DNA of 64,000 bases from Pilibacter termitis (GTDB taxonomy: Bacteria > Bacillota > Bacilli > Lactobacillales > Streptococcaceae): the NCBI RefSeq assembly GCF_900167335.1, contig NZ_FUXI01000007.1, positions 45,496-109,495 on the forward strand, in the 5' to 3' direction. The position numbers were made by a program, and so were the translations under genes. Numbering within the stretch: the stretch's first letter is position 1; each line of letters begins with the position of its first letter. The notes under the pieces are model-generated. The model worked only from the letters and a program-made list of their open reading frames with translations. It was not told where the DNA came from and did not search any database. Below, piece after piece: positions 1 through 7,668 of the stretch.

Positions 1-648
1 AAAATTATTTGTGGCTATTCGGACACGACCGCTCTGCTCAATGCGATTTTTGTGAAAACGGGACTTGTGACTTACTATGGCCCGAGCTATTCCAGTTTCA
101 AGATGAATGGTTTGCAGGAATACCAAAGTGAAATGTGGTTACGTGCAGTGCAAAATACAAGTTATTCCCTAGAAAAAAGTGAAAAATGGAGTAGTGACAA
201 TTGGTTTATTCCGTTAATTCCAAGGGAATACTATGCGACAGAGTGGAAAGTTTATCAGAGTGGCAAGACGTGTGGCGAGATCATTGGCGGGGAAATCACG
301 ACATTTGCTCTTTTGCAAGGAACGGAGTATCAGCCGACAACGAAAAATCCTGTGCTATTTTTGGAGCTTGCCGAGGAGGACACCTATCACGACTTCAATC
401 GAATGTTAAGTTCGATTTTGCAAATATATCCAAAACCAAAAGCATTGATGATTGGTCGGTTTCCGAAACCGACAGGTATGAGCGAAGAATTACTTTTGTT
501 TATTCTTGCAAAATACCCTATTTTAAAAGAAATACCTGTAATGTATGATTTAGACTTTGGTCACACTCAGCCGATTTTCACGTTTGAAATCGGTGCGGAA
601 ATTGAGATTGATACTCAAGCAGGAAAATTAAAAATACAAGAAAAATAA
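1..648 (+). CDS. S66 family LD-carboxypeptidase / MccF-like serine peptidase (5' end cut by window)
   Basis: The reading frame is open from base 1, so the N-terminal third lies outside the window. The visible 215 residues begin KIICGYSDTTALLNAIF, the nucleophile region of peptidase family S66 (GxSD with the catalytic Ser). GGEITTF near residue 95 and DLDFGHTQPIFTFEIGA near the C-terminus match the positions of the family's catalytic Glu and His. S66 enzymes either trim L,D-linked peptides of the cell wall (LdcA) or inactivate microcin C-like peptide antibiotics (MccF). The sequence alone does not separate the two roles. No operon partner is visible and a good terminator follows the stop. A GTG at 52 is internal to the conserved domain, so I do not take it as the start. 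Confidence 0.85.
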   Translation, partial: KIICGYSDTTALLNAIFVKTGLVTYYGPSYSSFKMNGLQEYQSEMWLRAVQNTSYSLEKSEKWSSDNWFIPLIPREYYATEWKVYQSGKTCGEIIGGEITTFALLQGTEYQPTTKNPVLFLELAEEDTYHDFNRMLSSILQIYPKPKALMIGRFPKPTGMSEELLLFILAKYPILKEIPVMYDLDFGHTQPIFTFEIGAEIEIDTQAGKLKIQEK

Positions 649-649
649 A

Positions 650-693
650 AGAACCTATGAGAATGCGGAATTACATTCTCGTAGGTTCTTTTT
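650..693 (+). terminator. Rho-independent terminator after the S66 peptidase
   Basis: A hairpin with arms AGAACCTATGAGAATG and CATTCTCGTAGGTTCT is followed by TTTTTCT. It ends the peptidase transcript and isolates the ABC operon that follows. Confidence 0.85.
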
Positions 694-728
694 CTAATTC
701 TTAATAAAGCATAAGAAAAGTTAAGATT

Positions 729-746
729 TTGATAATAATTTATCAA
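729..746. promoter_or_regulatory. Perfect dyad TTGATAA-N4-TTATCAA, candidate operator of the first ABC operon
   Basis: A perfect 7-bp inverted repeat with a 4-bp spacer lies about 65 bp upstream of the ATPase start. A TATAGT -10-like hexamer follows at 758-763. The spacing to a canonical -35 is poor, so the exact promoter is uncertain. The dyad could bind a TetR- or PadR-type dimer, but no such regulator gene is in the window. That it is an operator is inference. Confidence 0.4.
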
Positions 747-811
747 AAAAATTTTGTTATAGTGAACACATAGCTTGAAAACGAGTGAAAAATAGCGAAT
801 GGAGAAAGAAA

Positions 812-1498
812 ATGATAGACGTAAAAGGTATTAGCAAGAGTTTTGGAAAAGGAGCCAACAGGTTTTATGCGTTGAGAAGTGTGAGTTTTAAAGCGGAGTC
901 AGGAGAAAGTATTGCGATTATAGGGAAAAGTGGAAGTGGAAAATCGACACTTATTCACGCAATTAGCGGGCTTGAAAAAGCAGACAGCGGCAGTGTATTT
1001 GTCGAAGGCGTGGATATTTTAAAACTAAACGAAAAAGAAACAGATAAATTTCGTGCGGAAAAACTCGGGTTTGTTTTCCAGCAATTTTTTGTGCAAGGAG
1101 ACGAGACGGCATATGACAATATCTCGCTTTCGCTTGAGATTAATAACGCAAAATCTAGCGAGCGAACAACGCTCATTCGTCAGGCACTTTCGCAAGTAGG
1201 GCTTGAGGGCAAGGAAAAAAGTTTGGCGAGAGATTTGAGTGGAGGAGAAAAACAACGTTTGGCGATTGCAAGAGCAATTGTTAACAACCCGAAAATCTTA
1301 ATTGCAGACGAACCAACGGGAAATTTAGACAGTCAGACAGGTGCGGAAATTGAGCAATTGCTTTTTGAGTTAAATCAAAAAGGCACAACGCTTATGATTG
1401 TTACACATGATAATGAGTTAGCGGAAAAATGTGATATGCAGATTACGATTAAAGACGGAGAAGTGCAAAACGTGAAAAGAAGAGGAGTATCAGCATGA
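812..1498 (+). CDS. ABC transporter ATP-binding protein (MacB/LolD type)
   Basis: This 228-residue nucleotide-binding subunit would power the permease encoded next. It has Walker A GKSGSGKST at about 38-46, the Q-loop Gln at about 90, signature LSGGEKQR at about 142-149, Walker B ILIADEP at about 162-168 and the H-loop THD. The overall pattern is that of the MacB/LolD/FtsE class, which drives mechanotransmission permeases rather than classical transport. I chose ATG 812 because GGAGAAAGAA sits just before it; a GTG at 785 would lack a ribosome site. The stop overlaps the permease start by 4 nt (ATGA), indicating translational coupling. The substrate is unknown; antimicrobial peptide export or release of lipoproteins or peptides is typical of the class. 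Confidence 0.9.
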   Translation: MIDVKGISKSFGKGANRFYALRSVSFKAESGESIAIIGKSGSGKSTLIHAISGLEKADSGSVFVEGVDILKLNEKETDKFRAEKLGFVFQQFFVQGDETAYDNISLSLEINNAKSSERTTLIRQALSQVGLEGKEKSLARDLSGGEKQRLAIARAIVNNPKILIADEPTGNLDSQTGAEIEQLLFELNQKGTTLMIVTHDNELAEKCDMQITIKDGEVQNVKRRGVSA

Positions 1499-2814
1499 AA
1501 AAGACGGATATTTTAAAACGTGCAGTGAAAAATATAAAAAAATCAAAGCGTAGAACAATTTTAACAGCGATGAGTATTTCAGTTGGAGCATTTACCATTT
1601 GTCTGGCACTTGCAGCGGGAGGTGGGGCAAATGAATATATTTACAATGTGGCGGAAAAAGTTTCGGCGATAAATGAAATGACGATTACAAAATTTGGGAA
1701 TATGTTTGAATCAAATGACGAACTAAGGGACACGCCAACTGAAGAAGAACCAGATTTGTCTACTTATACGATTTCCAAAAAGGAACTAGAGCAAATAAAG
1801 AAAATCGAAGGTGTGGCGAAAGCCGAGGAGGATTTTTACATTCAGGCAAATGCGATTTATCAAGGCGAAACACCTGAGGGGACGACAAAAACAGCAGAAA
1901 TTCATACATCAATCAATCCAGCAAAACTCCAAATTATTGCTGGTGAAATCAAGAACAATACAATCGGGAAAAATGAAATAGTTTTACCAAAAGTGTATTG
2001 TAAACCGCTAGGTTTCTCCTCTGCAAAAGATGCCGTTGGCAAAGAAGTTACGCTTGAGCTGTATGATTATAGTAAGGAAGATACACCTGCCCTAAAAAGT
2101 GAGATGGATCTAAAAACTGTAAAAGTGAAGATGAAAATTATTGCAGTAGAAGAAAGTCAAGATTCCGTTGTGAGTGGTGTTCAGGAAGTGAAAATAGGTG
2201 CAGCAAGTGTTCCAACGTTGAAACAATACGATTTTCCAGAGTCGAAAAACGGGGAAGAATACTGCCATTCCGTTCAAGTCTTGACAAAAGAAAGTGATGA
2301 AACAAGCGTTCAAGCAGTCAAAGATAAGATTTTGGATACGGTAAAAGGCTCTGGCACTCAAACGTTTTATGATACAAGCAAAACGATGAAAAACGCAATT
2401 CTTGTCGCACAAGCAGGGTTAATCGGTTTTGGGTTGCTTGCACTTTTAGCCTCTGTTTTTGGCATTATCAACACGCAATATATCAGCGTATTAGAGCGTA
2501 CTCGTCAAATTGGGATTATGAAATCTCTAGGTATGAGCAAACGAGATGTTTCCGCTCTTTTCCGCTATGAAGCAGCGAGCATTGGTTTTCTTGGCAGTAT
2601 GATTGGTATTTTCATTGCCTTTTTGGCAACATTGTTCAATCCAATAATTTCAAGCACGTTAAATTTGCCAAAAGGCATTTCCATTTTACAAATGAAATTA
2701 TTACCAAACCTCATCTTAGTCCTTTCGCTCATGCTTATTGCTGTTTTAGCAGGATATTTCCCAGCAAGAAAAGCAGCAAGACTTGACCCGGTAAAAGCAT
2801 TAAAGACAGAATAA
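1495..2814 (+). CDS. MacB/FtsX-type ABC transporter permease
   Basis: This 439-aa permease has one N-terminal membrane segment (about 20-45), a large extracytoplasmic MacB-type periplasmic-core-like domain (about 50-300) and three C-terminal segments (about 305-330, 355-385, 405-425) forming the FtsX domain. The end, ARKAARLDPVKALKTE, is the characteristic tail of the family. It is coupled to the ATPase upstream through an ATGA overlap. No MacA-like adaptor is present, so this is a two-gene exporter. In Gram-positives such pairs export antimicrobial peptides or signalling peptides, or act in envelope stress. The substrate cannot be told from sequence. A strong terminator follows. Confidence 0.88.
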   Translation: MKKTDILKRAVKNIKKSKRRTILTAMSISVGAFTICLALAAGGGANEYIYNVAEKVSAINEMTITKFGNMFESNDELRDTPTEEEPDLSTYTISKKELEQIKKIEGVAKAEEDFYIQANAIYQGETPEGTTKTAEIHTSINPAKLQIIAGEIKNNTIGKNEIVLPKVYCKPLGFSSAKDAVGKEVTLELYDYSKEDTPALKSEMDLKTVKVKMKIIAVEESQDSVVSGVQEVKIGAASVPTLKQYDFPESKNGEEYCHSVQVLTKESDETSVQAVKDKILDTVKGSGTQTFYDTSKTMKNAILVAQAGLIGFGLLALLASVFGIINTQYISVLERTRQIGIMKSLGMSKRDVSALFRYEAASIGFLGSMIGIFIAFLATLFNPIISSTLNLPKGISILQMKLLPNLILVLSLMLIAVLAGYFPARKAARLDPVKALKTE

Positions 2815-2820
2815 GGGAAA

Positions 2821-2849
2821 AATCGCAGAAAAAACTCTGCGATTTTTTT
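2821..2849 (+). terminator. Rho-independent terminator of the MacB-type operon
   Basis: AATCGCAGA and TCTGCGATT form a short strong stem followed by a run of seven T. It separates this operon from the A-repeat array downstream. Confidence 0.9.
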
Positions 2850-2929
2850 GTTTTTCCAACCTTACAAAACTGTAAGTTTCCAATCAAATTTGTAAGCTGA
2901 CTTTATGAAAAAAAGGTCTATAATAAAAA

Positions 2930-3359
2930 GAAAAGCGAAGAGGGGCGTTTTGAAGTTTGCAACAGTGAGCCACAGCATTTACTTGCTGGAAACGCAGTTT
3001 CCAGTGCTGTTGTGAACAGTTGCCAAACTTCAGCCCCTCGTAGCTAGACAAAGAAAAGCGGAGAGGGGCGGTCAGGAGATTGTCGCAGAGAGCCATGCCA
3101 TTTACTTGCCTGAAGCAGAGCTTCAGGTGGCATTGCGAACAGCGACCAAGCCCCTGCCCCTCGCAGCTAGACAAAGAAAAGCGAAATGGTGCGTTTTGGA
3201 GTTTGTAACAGTGAACACTGTCGTTTATTTACTGCTACACTTCGTTTCGCATACAGTCTTTCTAAGAATCAAAGATTCTTGAAAGACTAGCATTGAAGCG
3301 TTAGCTTCAAGCGACATTGTGAACAGTTGCCAAACTCCAGCACCATGCAGCTAGACAAA
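2930..3359 (+). repeat. A-repeat cluster 1: three tandem structured repeats (third is the long form)
   Basis: Unit copies lie at 2930-3052, 3053-3175 and 3176-3359 (long form). Each starts GAAAAGC and ends AGCTAGACAAA, and folds as one imperfect hairpin. Inner loops differ but remain paired: CTGGAAAC/GTTTCCAG in copy 1, CCTGAAGC/GCTTCAGG in copy 2, TTGAAGC/GCTTCAA in copy 3. The outer stems also covary. Copy 3 carries the extra hairpin AGTCTTTCTAAGAATC / GATTCTTGAAAGACT at 3255-3288. The cluster fills the gap up to the AAGGAG ribosome site of the following ATPase gene. Confidence 0.95.
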
Positions 3360-3377
3360 AAAATAAGGAGACTCATC

Positions 3378-4139
3378 ATGTCATTTGTAAAAGTAAATCA
3401 TGTAAAAAAACAATATCAAACAAAATTTAGTGCAACAACGGTGCAAGCGTTGAAAGATGTGCATTTTGAAGTAGAAAAAGGCGAGTTTATTTCGATTATG
3501 GGCGAAAGTGGTTCAGGGAAAAGTACGCTATTGAACATTTTGGCAACGCTAGATGTCGCAACAGAGGGCGAAGTTTTACTTGACGGCAAAGATCTTGCCA
3601 ATATCCCAGAGGGCAAACTTGCAGCGTTTCGTCGTGACCATTTAGGGTTTGTTTTCCAAGATTTCAACTTGCTTGATACGTTTACCGTTCGAGACAATAT
3701 TTATTTACCGCTTGTTTTGGCGAAACAAAAATTGTCAATTATGGAAGAGAGAATCAAGCCTTTAGCAAAACAATTAGCGATTGAGGAATTGCTTGAAAAA
3801 CATCCGTTTGAGCTTTCTGGTGGACAAAAACAACGTGTAGCAATTGCTCGTGCGTTAATTACACAACCAGAAATCGTGCTTGCAGATGAGCCAACTGGAG
3901 CGTTAGACTCCAAAAACTCTGAAGAAGTGCTAGAGATGTTTGAGCGAATCAATGCAGAAGGGCAAACACTTCTTATGGTAACGCACTCTGCACTTGCCGC
4001 AAGTCGTAGCTCACGTGTGCTTTTTATCAAAGACGGACGTGTATTTCACCAACTTTATCGTGCAGGAAAAAGTCATGAAGAATTTTTCAACATGATTAGC
4101 AATACTATGACCAATTTACTAAGCACAAGAGGGGAGTAA
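3378..4139 (+). CDS. BceA/YxdL-type ABC transporter ATP-binding protein
   Basis: This 253-aa ATPase partners the ten-segment permease 4 nt downstream. Walker A is GESGSGKST (about 42-50), signature LSGGQKQR (about 146-153), Walker B IVLADEP (about 166-172), and the D-loop SALDS equivalent reads GALDS. The pairing with a 640-aa FtsX permease and a YxeA protein matches the B. subtilis yxdL-yxdM-yxeA arrangement, a peptide-antibiotic sensing and resistance module. Start ATG 3378 has AAGGAG at 3365-3370; a longer frame from 3327 would begin inside an A-repeat and is rejected. The leader is therefore made almost wholly of A-repeats. No two-component system lies beside it, unlike classical Bce modules. 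Confidence 0.92.
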   Translation: MSFVKVNHVKKQYQTKFSATTVQALKDVHFEVEKGEFISIMGESGSGKSTLLNILATLDVATEGEVLLDGKDLANIPEGKLAAFRRDHLGFVFQDFNLLDTFTVRDNIYLPLVLAKQKLSIMEERIKPLAKQLAIEELLEKHPFELSGGQKQRVAIARALITQPEIVLADEPTGALDSKNSEEVLEMFERINAEGQTLLMVTHSALAASRSSRVLFIKDGRVFHQLYRAGKSHEEFFNMISNTMTNLLSTRGE

Positions 4140-4143
4140 GAAA

Positions 4144-6066
4144 ATGCTATTTGCAAAATTAGCGAGCCAAAGTGTTCGTAAAAATAAAATGGAATATTAT
4201 CCATTTATCTTCGGTGTGATTGTGACATTTGTATTAAATACAATCGTGCAACTCATCATGAACAATCCCGCACTTGACAAGATGAAAGGAGCAGAAACGC
4301 TCAAGACACTTTTAAGTTTTGGGAATGTTGTCATCGTGATTTTTACCGTTGTCTTTGTTTTATACGCTCATTCTTTTGTGGCGAAAAAACGTAAGAAAGA
4401 GTTTGGATTATATAGCGTTCTCGGCATGAGCAAACGAGATTTGCGGAAGTATCTTCTTTTACAAGCAATGTTCATTTTTGCGATTTCCATTGTTATTGGC
4501 TTAATCGTAGGGCTTGTATTTTCAAAAGCGATGTTTCTTGTTTTGGTGAAATTGCTCGGGGAAAGTAATTTTGGCTTACACTTAGAAATCTCCGTCATTT
4601 TGAAACTCGTGATAGAATTTTTCATTTTGTTTTTATTGATTTATCTCGTTGACGTGTGGGATGTGCAACGCACGAAGTCAATTGATTTATTAAAATCTGA
4701 GAGCATTGGAGAAAAAGAACCGAAAGGTCGTCTTGTGATTAGTTTGATTGGTGTTGTTATGCTAATTGTCGCTTACTCAATGACTTTGCAAATTAGTAAC
4801 CCAATTTCAGCATTGTTCAAATTTTTCCTTGCGGTGATTTTGGTTATTGTTTCAACCTATATTCTCTACATTGCAGGAAGTATCACAATTTTAAAATTGA
4901 TGAAGAAAAACAAACGATTTTTCTATCAACCAAAACATTTCATTTCCGTTTCAGGCATGATTTTCCGCATGAAACAAAACGGAGTAGGGCTTGCCAATAT
5001 TGCGATTCTAACGACGATGACGTTGGTGACATTTGTGACAACCGTAGCACTTTATGCAGGAAAAGAAGTAGTGATTCGTGAAATGGCACCAAGAGAATAC
5101 GTGGTGAATGTTCTTTCAGGCAGTGAAGAAGAAAAGAAATTAAATGATTTAATGAGCAATCCTGATATAAAAGTAAAAAACAAAGTGACGTATGAAGTTT
5201 TCGGAAGTTATACAGGTACGTTTGAAGGGGATGTTTTCAGTAATACCGCTCGCTCAACCAATCTTTCCATGTTGAGTTTTATGACAATAGAAGAGTATGA
5301 AAAATTGACAGGAAAAAATGAAAGTCTAAATGCTGGCGAGGCTCTTCTTTTTGACCAGACAGGAAAATTTAAAGGCAAAACTTTCTATGTGAACAAGCAG
5401 AAATTTGATGTGAAAGTTGTAGATGAAGTGGCAAATATGGAACGATTGCCAGATTTTGCTCATCCTTTTTACATGATTGTCAAAGACAAGGCTGAGATTG
5501 AGAAGATAAGTGCAGATTTGAATAAAGTGCAAAAAGAGGGCGGCAATTTCAGTGAGAACGTGTTGTTTGATATTTCTGCGAGTGACAAACAACGTACTTC
5601 TTTTGACAAAGAATTGGTCAAAGAACTTGGAGGAATGGCACGTGTCAAATCAGAAATGGAATCTGCGTACAAATTTTTAACAGGTGGATTCTTATTTATC
5701 GGCGTGTTATTCGGATTTAGCTTTATTTTGGCGACAGGTTTGATTATTTATTACAAGCAAATCACAGAGGGCATGGCAGATCAAAAACGCTTTGATATTC
5801 TGCAAAAAGTTGGCATGAGTCATAAAGAAGTCAAGCAAACAATTAACGGGCAAATTATCTGGGTGTTTGCATTGCCGATTGCTACGGCGGTAGTTCATTT
5901 ATTGGTTGCCTTGCCATTTATTTACAGTATGATTGGTTTGTTCAATTTGAACAAATGGAGTGTTATTTTACCAACAGCGGTAGGCGTTGTTGTAATTATT
6001 AGCTTGATTTACTATGTCATTTATACAAAAACTTCAAAAGTTTATTACAAGCTAGTAGAAAGATAA
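4144..6066 (+). CDS. BceB/YxdM-type ABC transporter permease
   Basis: This 640-aa membrane protein is the length expected for BceB-type permeases (about 640-660). Hydrophobic segments near 18-40, 58-78, 105-135, 150-175, 200-220, 230-250 and 285-305 are followed by a hydrophilic extracellular domain of about 210 residues (about 310-515) and then three more segments. The large loop between segments 7 and 8 is the family hallmark and is thought to contact the peptide or its lipid target. It is encoded with the ATPase just upstream and YxeA just downstream. The likely role is protection from, or sensing of, cationic or lipid II-binding peptides. Confidence 0.9.
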   Translation: MLFAKLASQSVRKNKMEYYPFIFGVIVTFVLNTIVQLIMNNPALDKMKGAETLKTLLSFGNVVIVIFTVVFVLYAHSFVAKKRKKEFGLYSVLGMSKRDLRKYLLLQAMFIFAISIVIGLIVGLVFSKAMFLVLVKLLGESNFGLHLEISVILKLVIEFFILFLLIYLVDVWDVQRTKSIDLLKSESIGEKEPKGRLVISLIGVVMLIVAYSMTLQISNPISALFKFFLAVILVIVSTYILYIAGSITILKLMKKNKRFFYQPKHFISVSGMIFRMKQNGVGLANIAILTTMTLVTFVTTVALYAGKEVVIREMAPREYVVNVLSGSEEEKKLNDLMSNPDIKVKNKVTYEVFGSYTGTFEGDVFSNTARSTNLSMLSFMTIEEYEKLTGKNESLNAGEALLFDQTGKFKGKTFYVNKQKFDVKVVDEVANMERLPDFAHPFYMIVKDKAEIEKISADLNKVQKEGGNFSENVLFDISASDKQRTSFDKELVKELGGMARVKSEMESAYKFLTGGFLFIGVLFGFSFILATGLIIYYKQITEGMADQKRFDILQKVGMSHKEVKQTINGQIIWVFALPIATAVVHLLVALPFIYSMIGLFNLNKWSVILPTAVGVVVIISLIYYVIYTKTSKVYYKLVER

Positions 6067-6122
6067 TTGTTGGGGAGAATGTTTGCAGATGAAGAGAAAA
6101 CTAGATTTTATGAGGTGATAGT

Positions 6123-6485
6123 ATGAAAGGGAAAATTATTTTTGCGTTACTCATTGTCGTAGCTCTCGTAGTAGCTGGCTATACATGGTATCAATCAGAA
6201 TACGGCGGGGAAAACTATTATACGCAAATCGTTTCGACAGGTAAAAAAGAAGTTCAAAAAACGGATAGCGGGGAAAAATTCACTCGATATTTTTACAATC
6301 AAGCAGTTTTTAACAAAGACGGTAAAGAAATTCAAGCAGAATTTTCAAGTGTAGCCAACGCAGAACCGCTCAGAAAAAATGCCTATCTTGAAATTTTATA
6401 CAACAAGAAAAAAGGCGTGATAAGCTGGCAAGAAGTAGAAGAAAAAGACGTACCAAAGCCTGCTATGGAAAAACTGAAAGAATAA
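6123..6485 (+). CDS. YxeA family small exported protein
   Basis: This 120-aa protein has an N-terminal hydrophobic segment (about 5-23) that could be a signal peptide or anchor, then a small extracytoplasmic domain. The pattern YYTQIVSTGK... FTRYFYNQAVFNKDGKE... LRKNAYLEILYNKKKGVISWQEV is that of the YxeA (DUF1093) family. In B. subtilis yxeA is co-transcribed with yxdLM, the same context as here. Molecular function is unknown; a role as accessory factor to the peptide transporter is inferred from linkage. GAGGTGA precedes ATG 6123. A B-element and a terminator follow. Confidence 0.85.
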   Translation: MKGKIIFALLIVVALVVAGYTWYQSEYGGENYYTQIVSTGKKEVQKTDSGEKFTRYFYNQAVFNKDGKEIQAEFSSVANAEPLRKNAYLEILYNKKKGVISWQEVEEKDVPKPAMEKLKE

Positions 6486-6538
6486 GTGGACTCTAAAAAC
6501 TCACGCTCACCTAAAATTGCTAGTTTTTAGAGGAGCCA
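6486..6538. repeat. B-element, short degenerate copy
   Basis: Arms CTCTAAAAACT (left) and AGTTTTTAGAG (right) surround about 22 bp that resemble the other B copies (cacctaaaattgct). It begins at the stop codon of yxeA. The outer GGGTAC bases of the ends have decayed (GGAC/GAGCC). Confidence 0.75.
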
Positions 6539-6555
6539 ATATTTACCCTTAATCC

Positions 6556-6593
6556 AAAAAAATCGCAAGAAGGAGAACTTGCGATTTTTTTGT
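6556..6593 (+). terminator. Rho-independent terminator after yxeA
   Basis: AAAAATCGCAAG and CTTGCGATTTTTTT form a stem with a T tract; the A-rich left side makes it potentially bidirectional. Confidence 0.9.
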
Positions 6594-6604
6594 TGTAAAA
6601 ACGG

Positions 6605-6632
6605 TTGACAAAATCGGGAATTTTTTTATAAT
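6605..6632 (+). promoter_or_regulatory. Sigma-A promoter of the eda-kdgK operon
   Basis: TTGACA (6605-6610) and TATAAT (6627-6632) are both consensus hexamers, separated by 16 bp. Initiation near 6640 would give a leader of about 365 nt that carries two complete A-repeats (6678-6985) ahead of the eda start. This is the clearest case in the window for an A-repeat being transcribed as a 5' UTR. Confidence 0.8.
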
Positions 6633-6677
6633 TTGTGTATAAATAGGAAATAGAGTTTCTTAATAAGAAACGAAAAG

Positions 6678-6985
6678 GAAAGCGGAGAAGTGCGTTTTGA
6701 AGTCTGTGGCAGTGAACCATGCCGTTTACTTGCTCGAAACTTAGTTTCGAGTGGCATTGTGAACAGCCACCAGACTTCAGCACTTCGTAGCTAGACAAAA
6801 GAAAAGCGAAATGGTGCGTTTTGGAGTTTGCAACAGTGAACACTGTCGTTTATTTACTGCTACACTTCGTTTCGCATACAGTCTTTCTAAGAATCAAAGA
6901 TTCTTGAAAGACTAGCATTGAAGCGTTAGCTTCAAGCGGCATTGTGAACAGTTGCCAAACTCCAGCACCATGTAGCTAGACAAAA
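6678..6985 (+). repeat. A-repeat cluster 2: two copies, second is the long form
   Basis: Copies at 6678-6800 and 6801-6985. Copy 1 has inner loop CTCGAAAC/GTTTCGAG and outer stem GAAGTCTGTGGC/GCCACCAGACTTC. Copy 2 is the long form, nearly identical to the copy at 3176-3359, with the invariant hairpin at about 6880-6913. The cluster lies between a consensus promoter and the start of eda. Confidence 0.95.
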
Positions 6986-7004
6986 GAAAAGCGAGGAAAC
7001 AAGC

Positions 7005-7652
7005 ATGAAAAAAATGAACATTCTTTATCAATTAAGGTCAGCGGGAGTGATTGCGGTAGTGCGTGCGGATAGTGCGGAAGATGCAATCAAAGCAAGCGAG
7101 GCAATTATCGAAGGAGGTCTTGCAGGAATCGAAGTAACTTACACCACACCAAATGCAAGCGAAGTCATTCGCACATTAGCGGAGAAATATAAAGAGAAAG
7201 ACGATGTAGTAATTGGTGCTGGAACGGTCTTGGACGAAGTTTCGACAATGGACGCAATTAATGCAGGAGCTGCATTTGTTGTGAGTCCTTGTTTTGATGA
7301 GGCGAGTGCGAAACTTTGCAACTTGTATCAAATTCCTTACCTTCCGGGGTGCTTAACACCGACAGAAATTCGTACAGCATTGACGTTTGGTGTGGATATT
7401 GTCAAATTATTCCCGGGAAGTGCGTTTTCGCCAAGCTATGTCAAAAATCTAAAAGCTCCACTTCCGCATATTAACATTATGCCAACTGGCGGGGTAAGTC
7501 TTGACAATATGCAAGATTGGTTTGATATGGGCGTAATTGCTGTTGGAATTGGTGGCGACTTACTTGCTCCTCTTGCCAATCGAGATTTCGCAGGTATCAC
7601 TGAAAAAGCACGAGCTTACAAAGAGAAGTTTTTGTCTATTCAAAAGGGCTAG
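7005..7652 (+). CDS. eda: KDPG/KHG aldolase (2-dehydro-3-deoxy-phosphogluconate aldolase)
   Basis: This 215-aa class I aldolase splits 2-keto-3-deoxy-6-phosphogluconate into pyruvate and glyceraldehyde 3-phosphate. It shows the family blocks GIEVTYTTP (catalytic Glu, about 44-52), GAGTVLD, the Schiff-base Lys in VDIVKLFPGSAF (about 128-139) and the phosphate-binding MPTGGVS. The kinase that makes its substrate follows 16 nt later, so KDG enters and is used by the same operon. There is no Edd or KduD/KduI nearby, so KDG probably comes from uronate breakdown elsewhere. The start is ATG 7005 behind GAGGAAA; ATG 7014 is possible. Confidence 0.92.
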   Translation: MKKMNILYQLRSAGVIAVVRADSAEDAIKASEAIIEGGLAGIEVTYTTPNASEVIRTLAEKYKEKDDVVIGAGTVLDEVSTMDAINAGAAFVVSPCFDEASAKLCNLYQIPYLPGCLTPTEIRTALTFGVDIVKLFPGSAFSPSYVKNLKAPLPHINIMPTGGVSLDNMQDWFDMGVIAVGIGGDLLAPLANRDFAGITEKARAYKEKFLSIQKG

Positions 7653-7668
7653 GCAAAGGAGGAAAAAA

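Noticed and set aside
201..548. Alternative-frame 115-codon frame inside the S66 peptidase gene
   Set aside because: It overlaps a conserved enzyme in another frame and has no ribosome site.
2884..3174. Minus-strand and plus-strand frames running through A-repeats (also at 6520-6843, 17146-17520, 22960-23482, 31046-31282)
   Set aside because: They encode the same low-complexity peptides (CSQCHLKLCF, VNGMAHC) wherever an A-repeat occurs and have no ribosome sites; they are by-products of the repeat sequence.
2930..3359. Retron msr-msd or group II intron RNA
   Set aside because: There is no reverse transcriptase gene anywhere in the window and the repeats lack the branch-G and catalytic-domain features.
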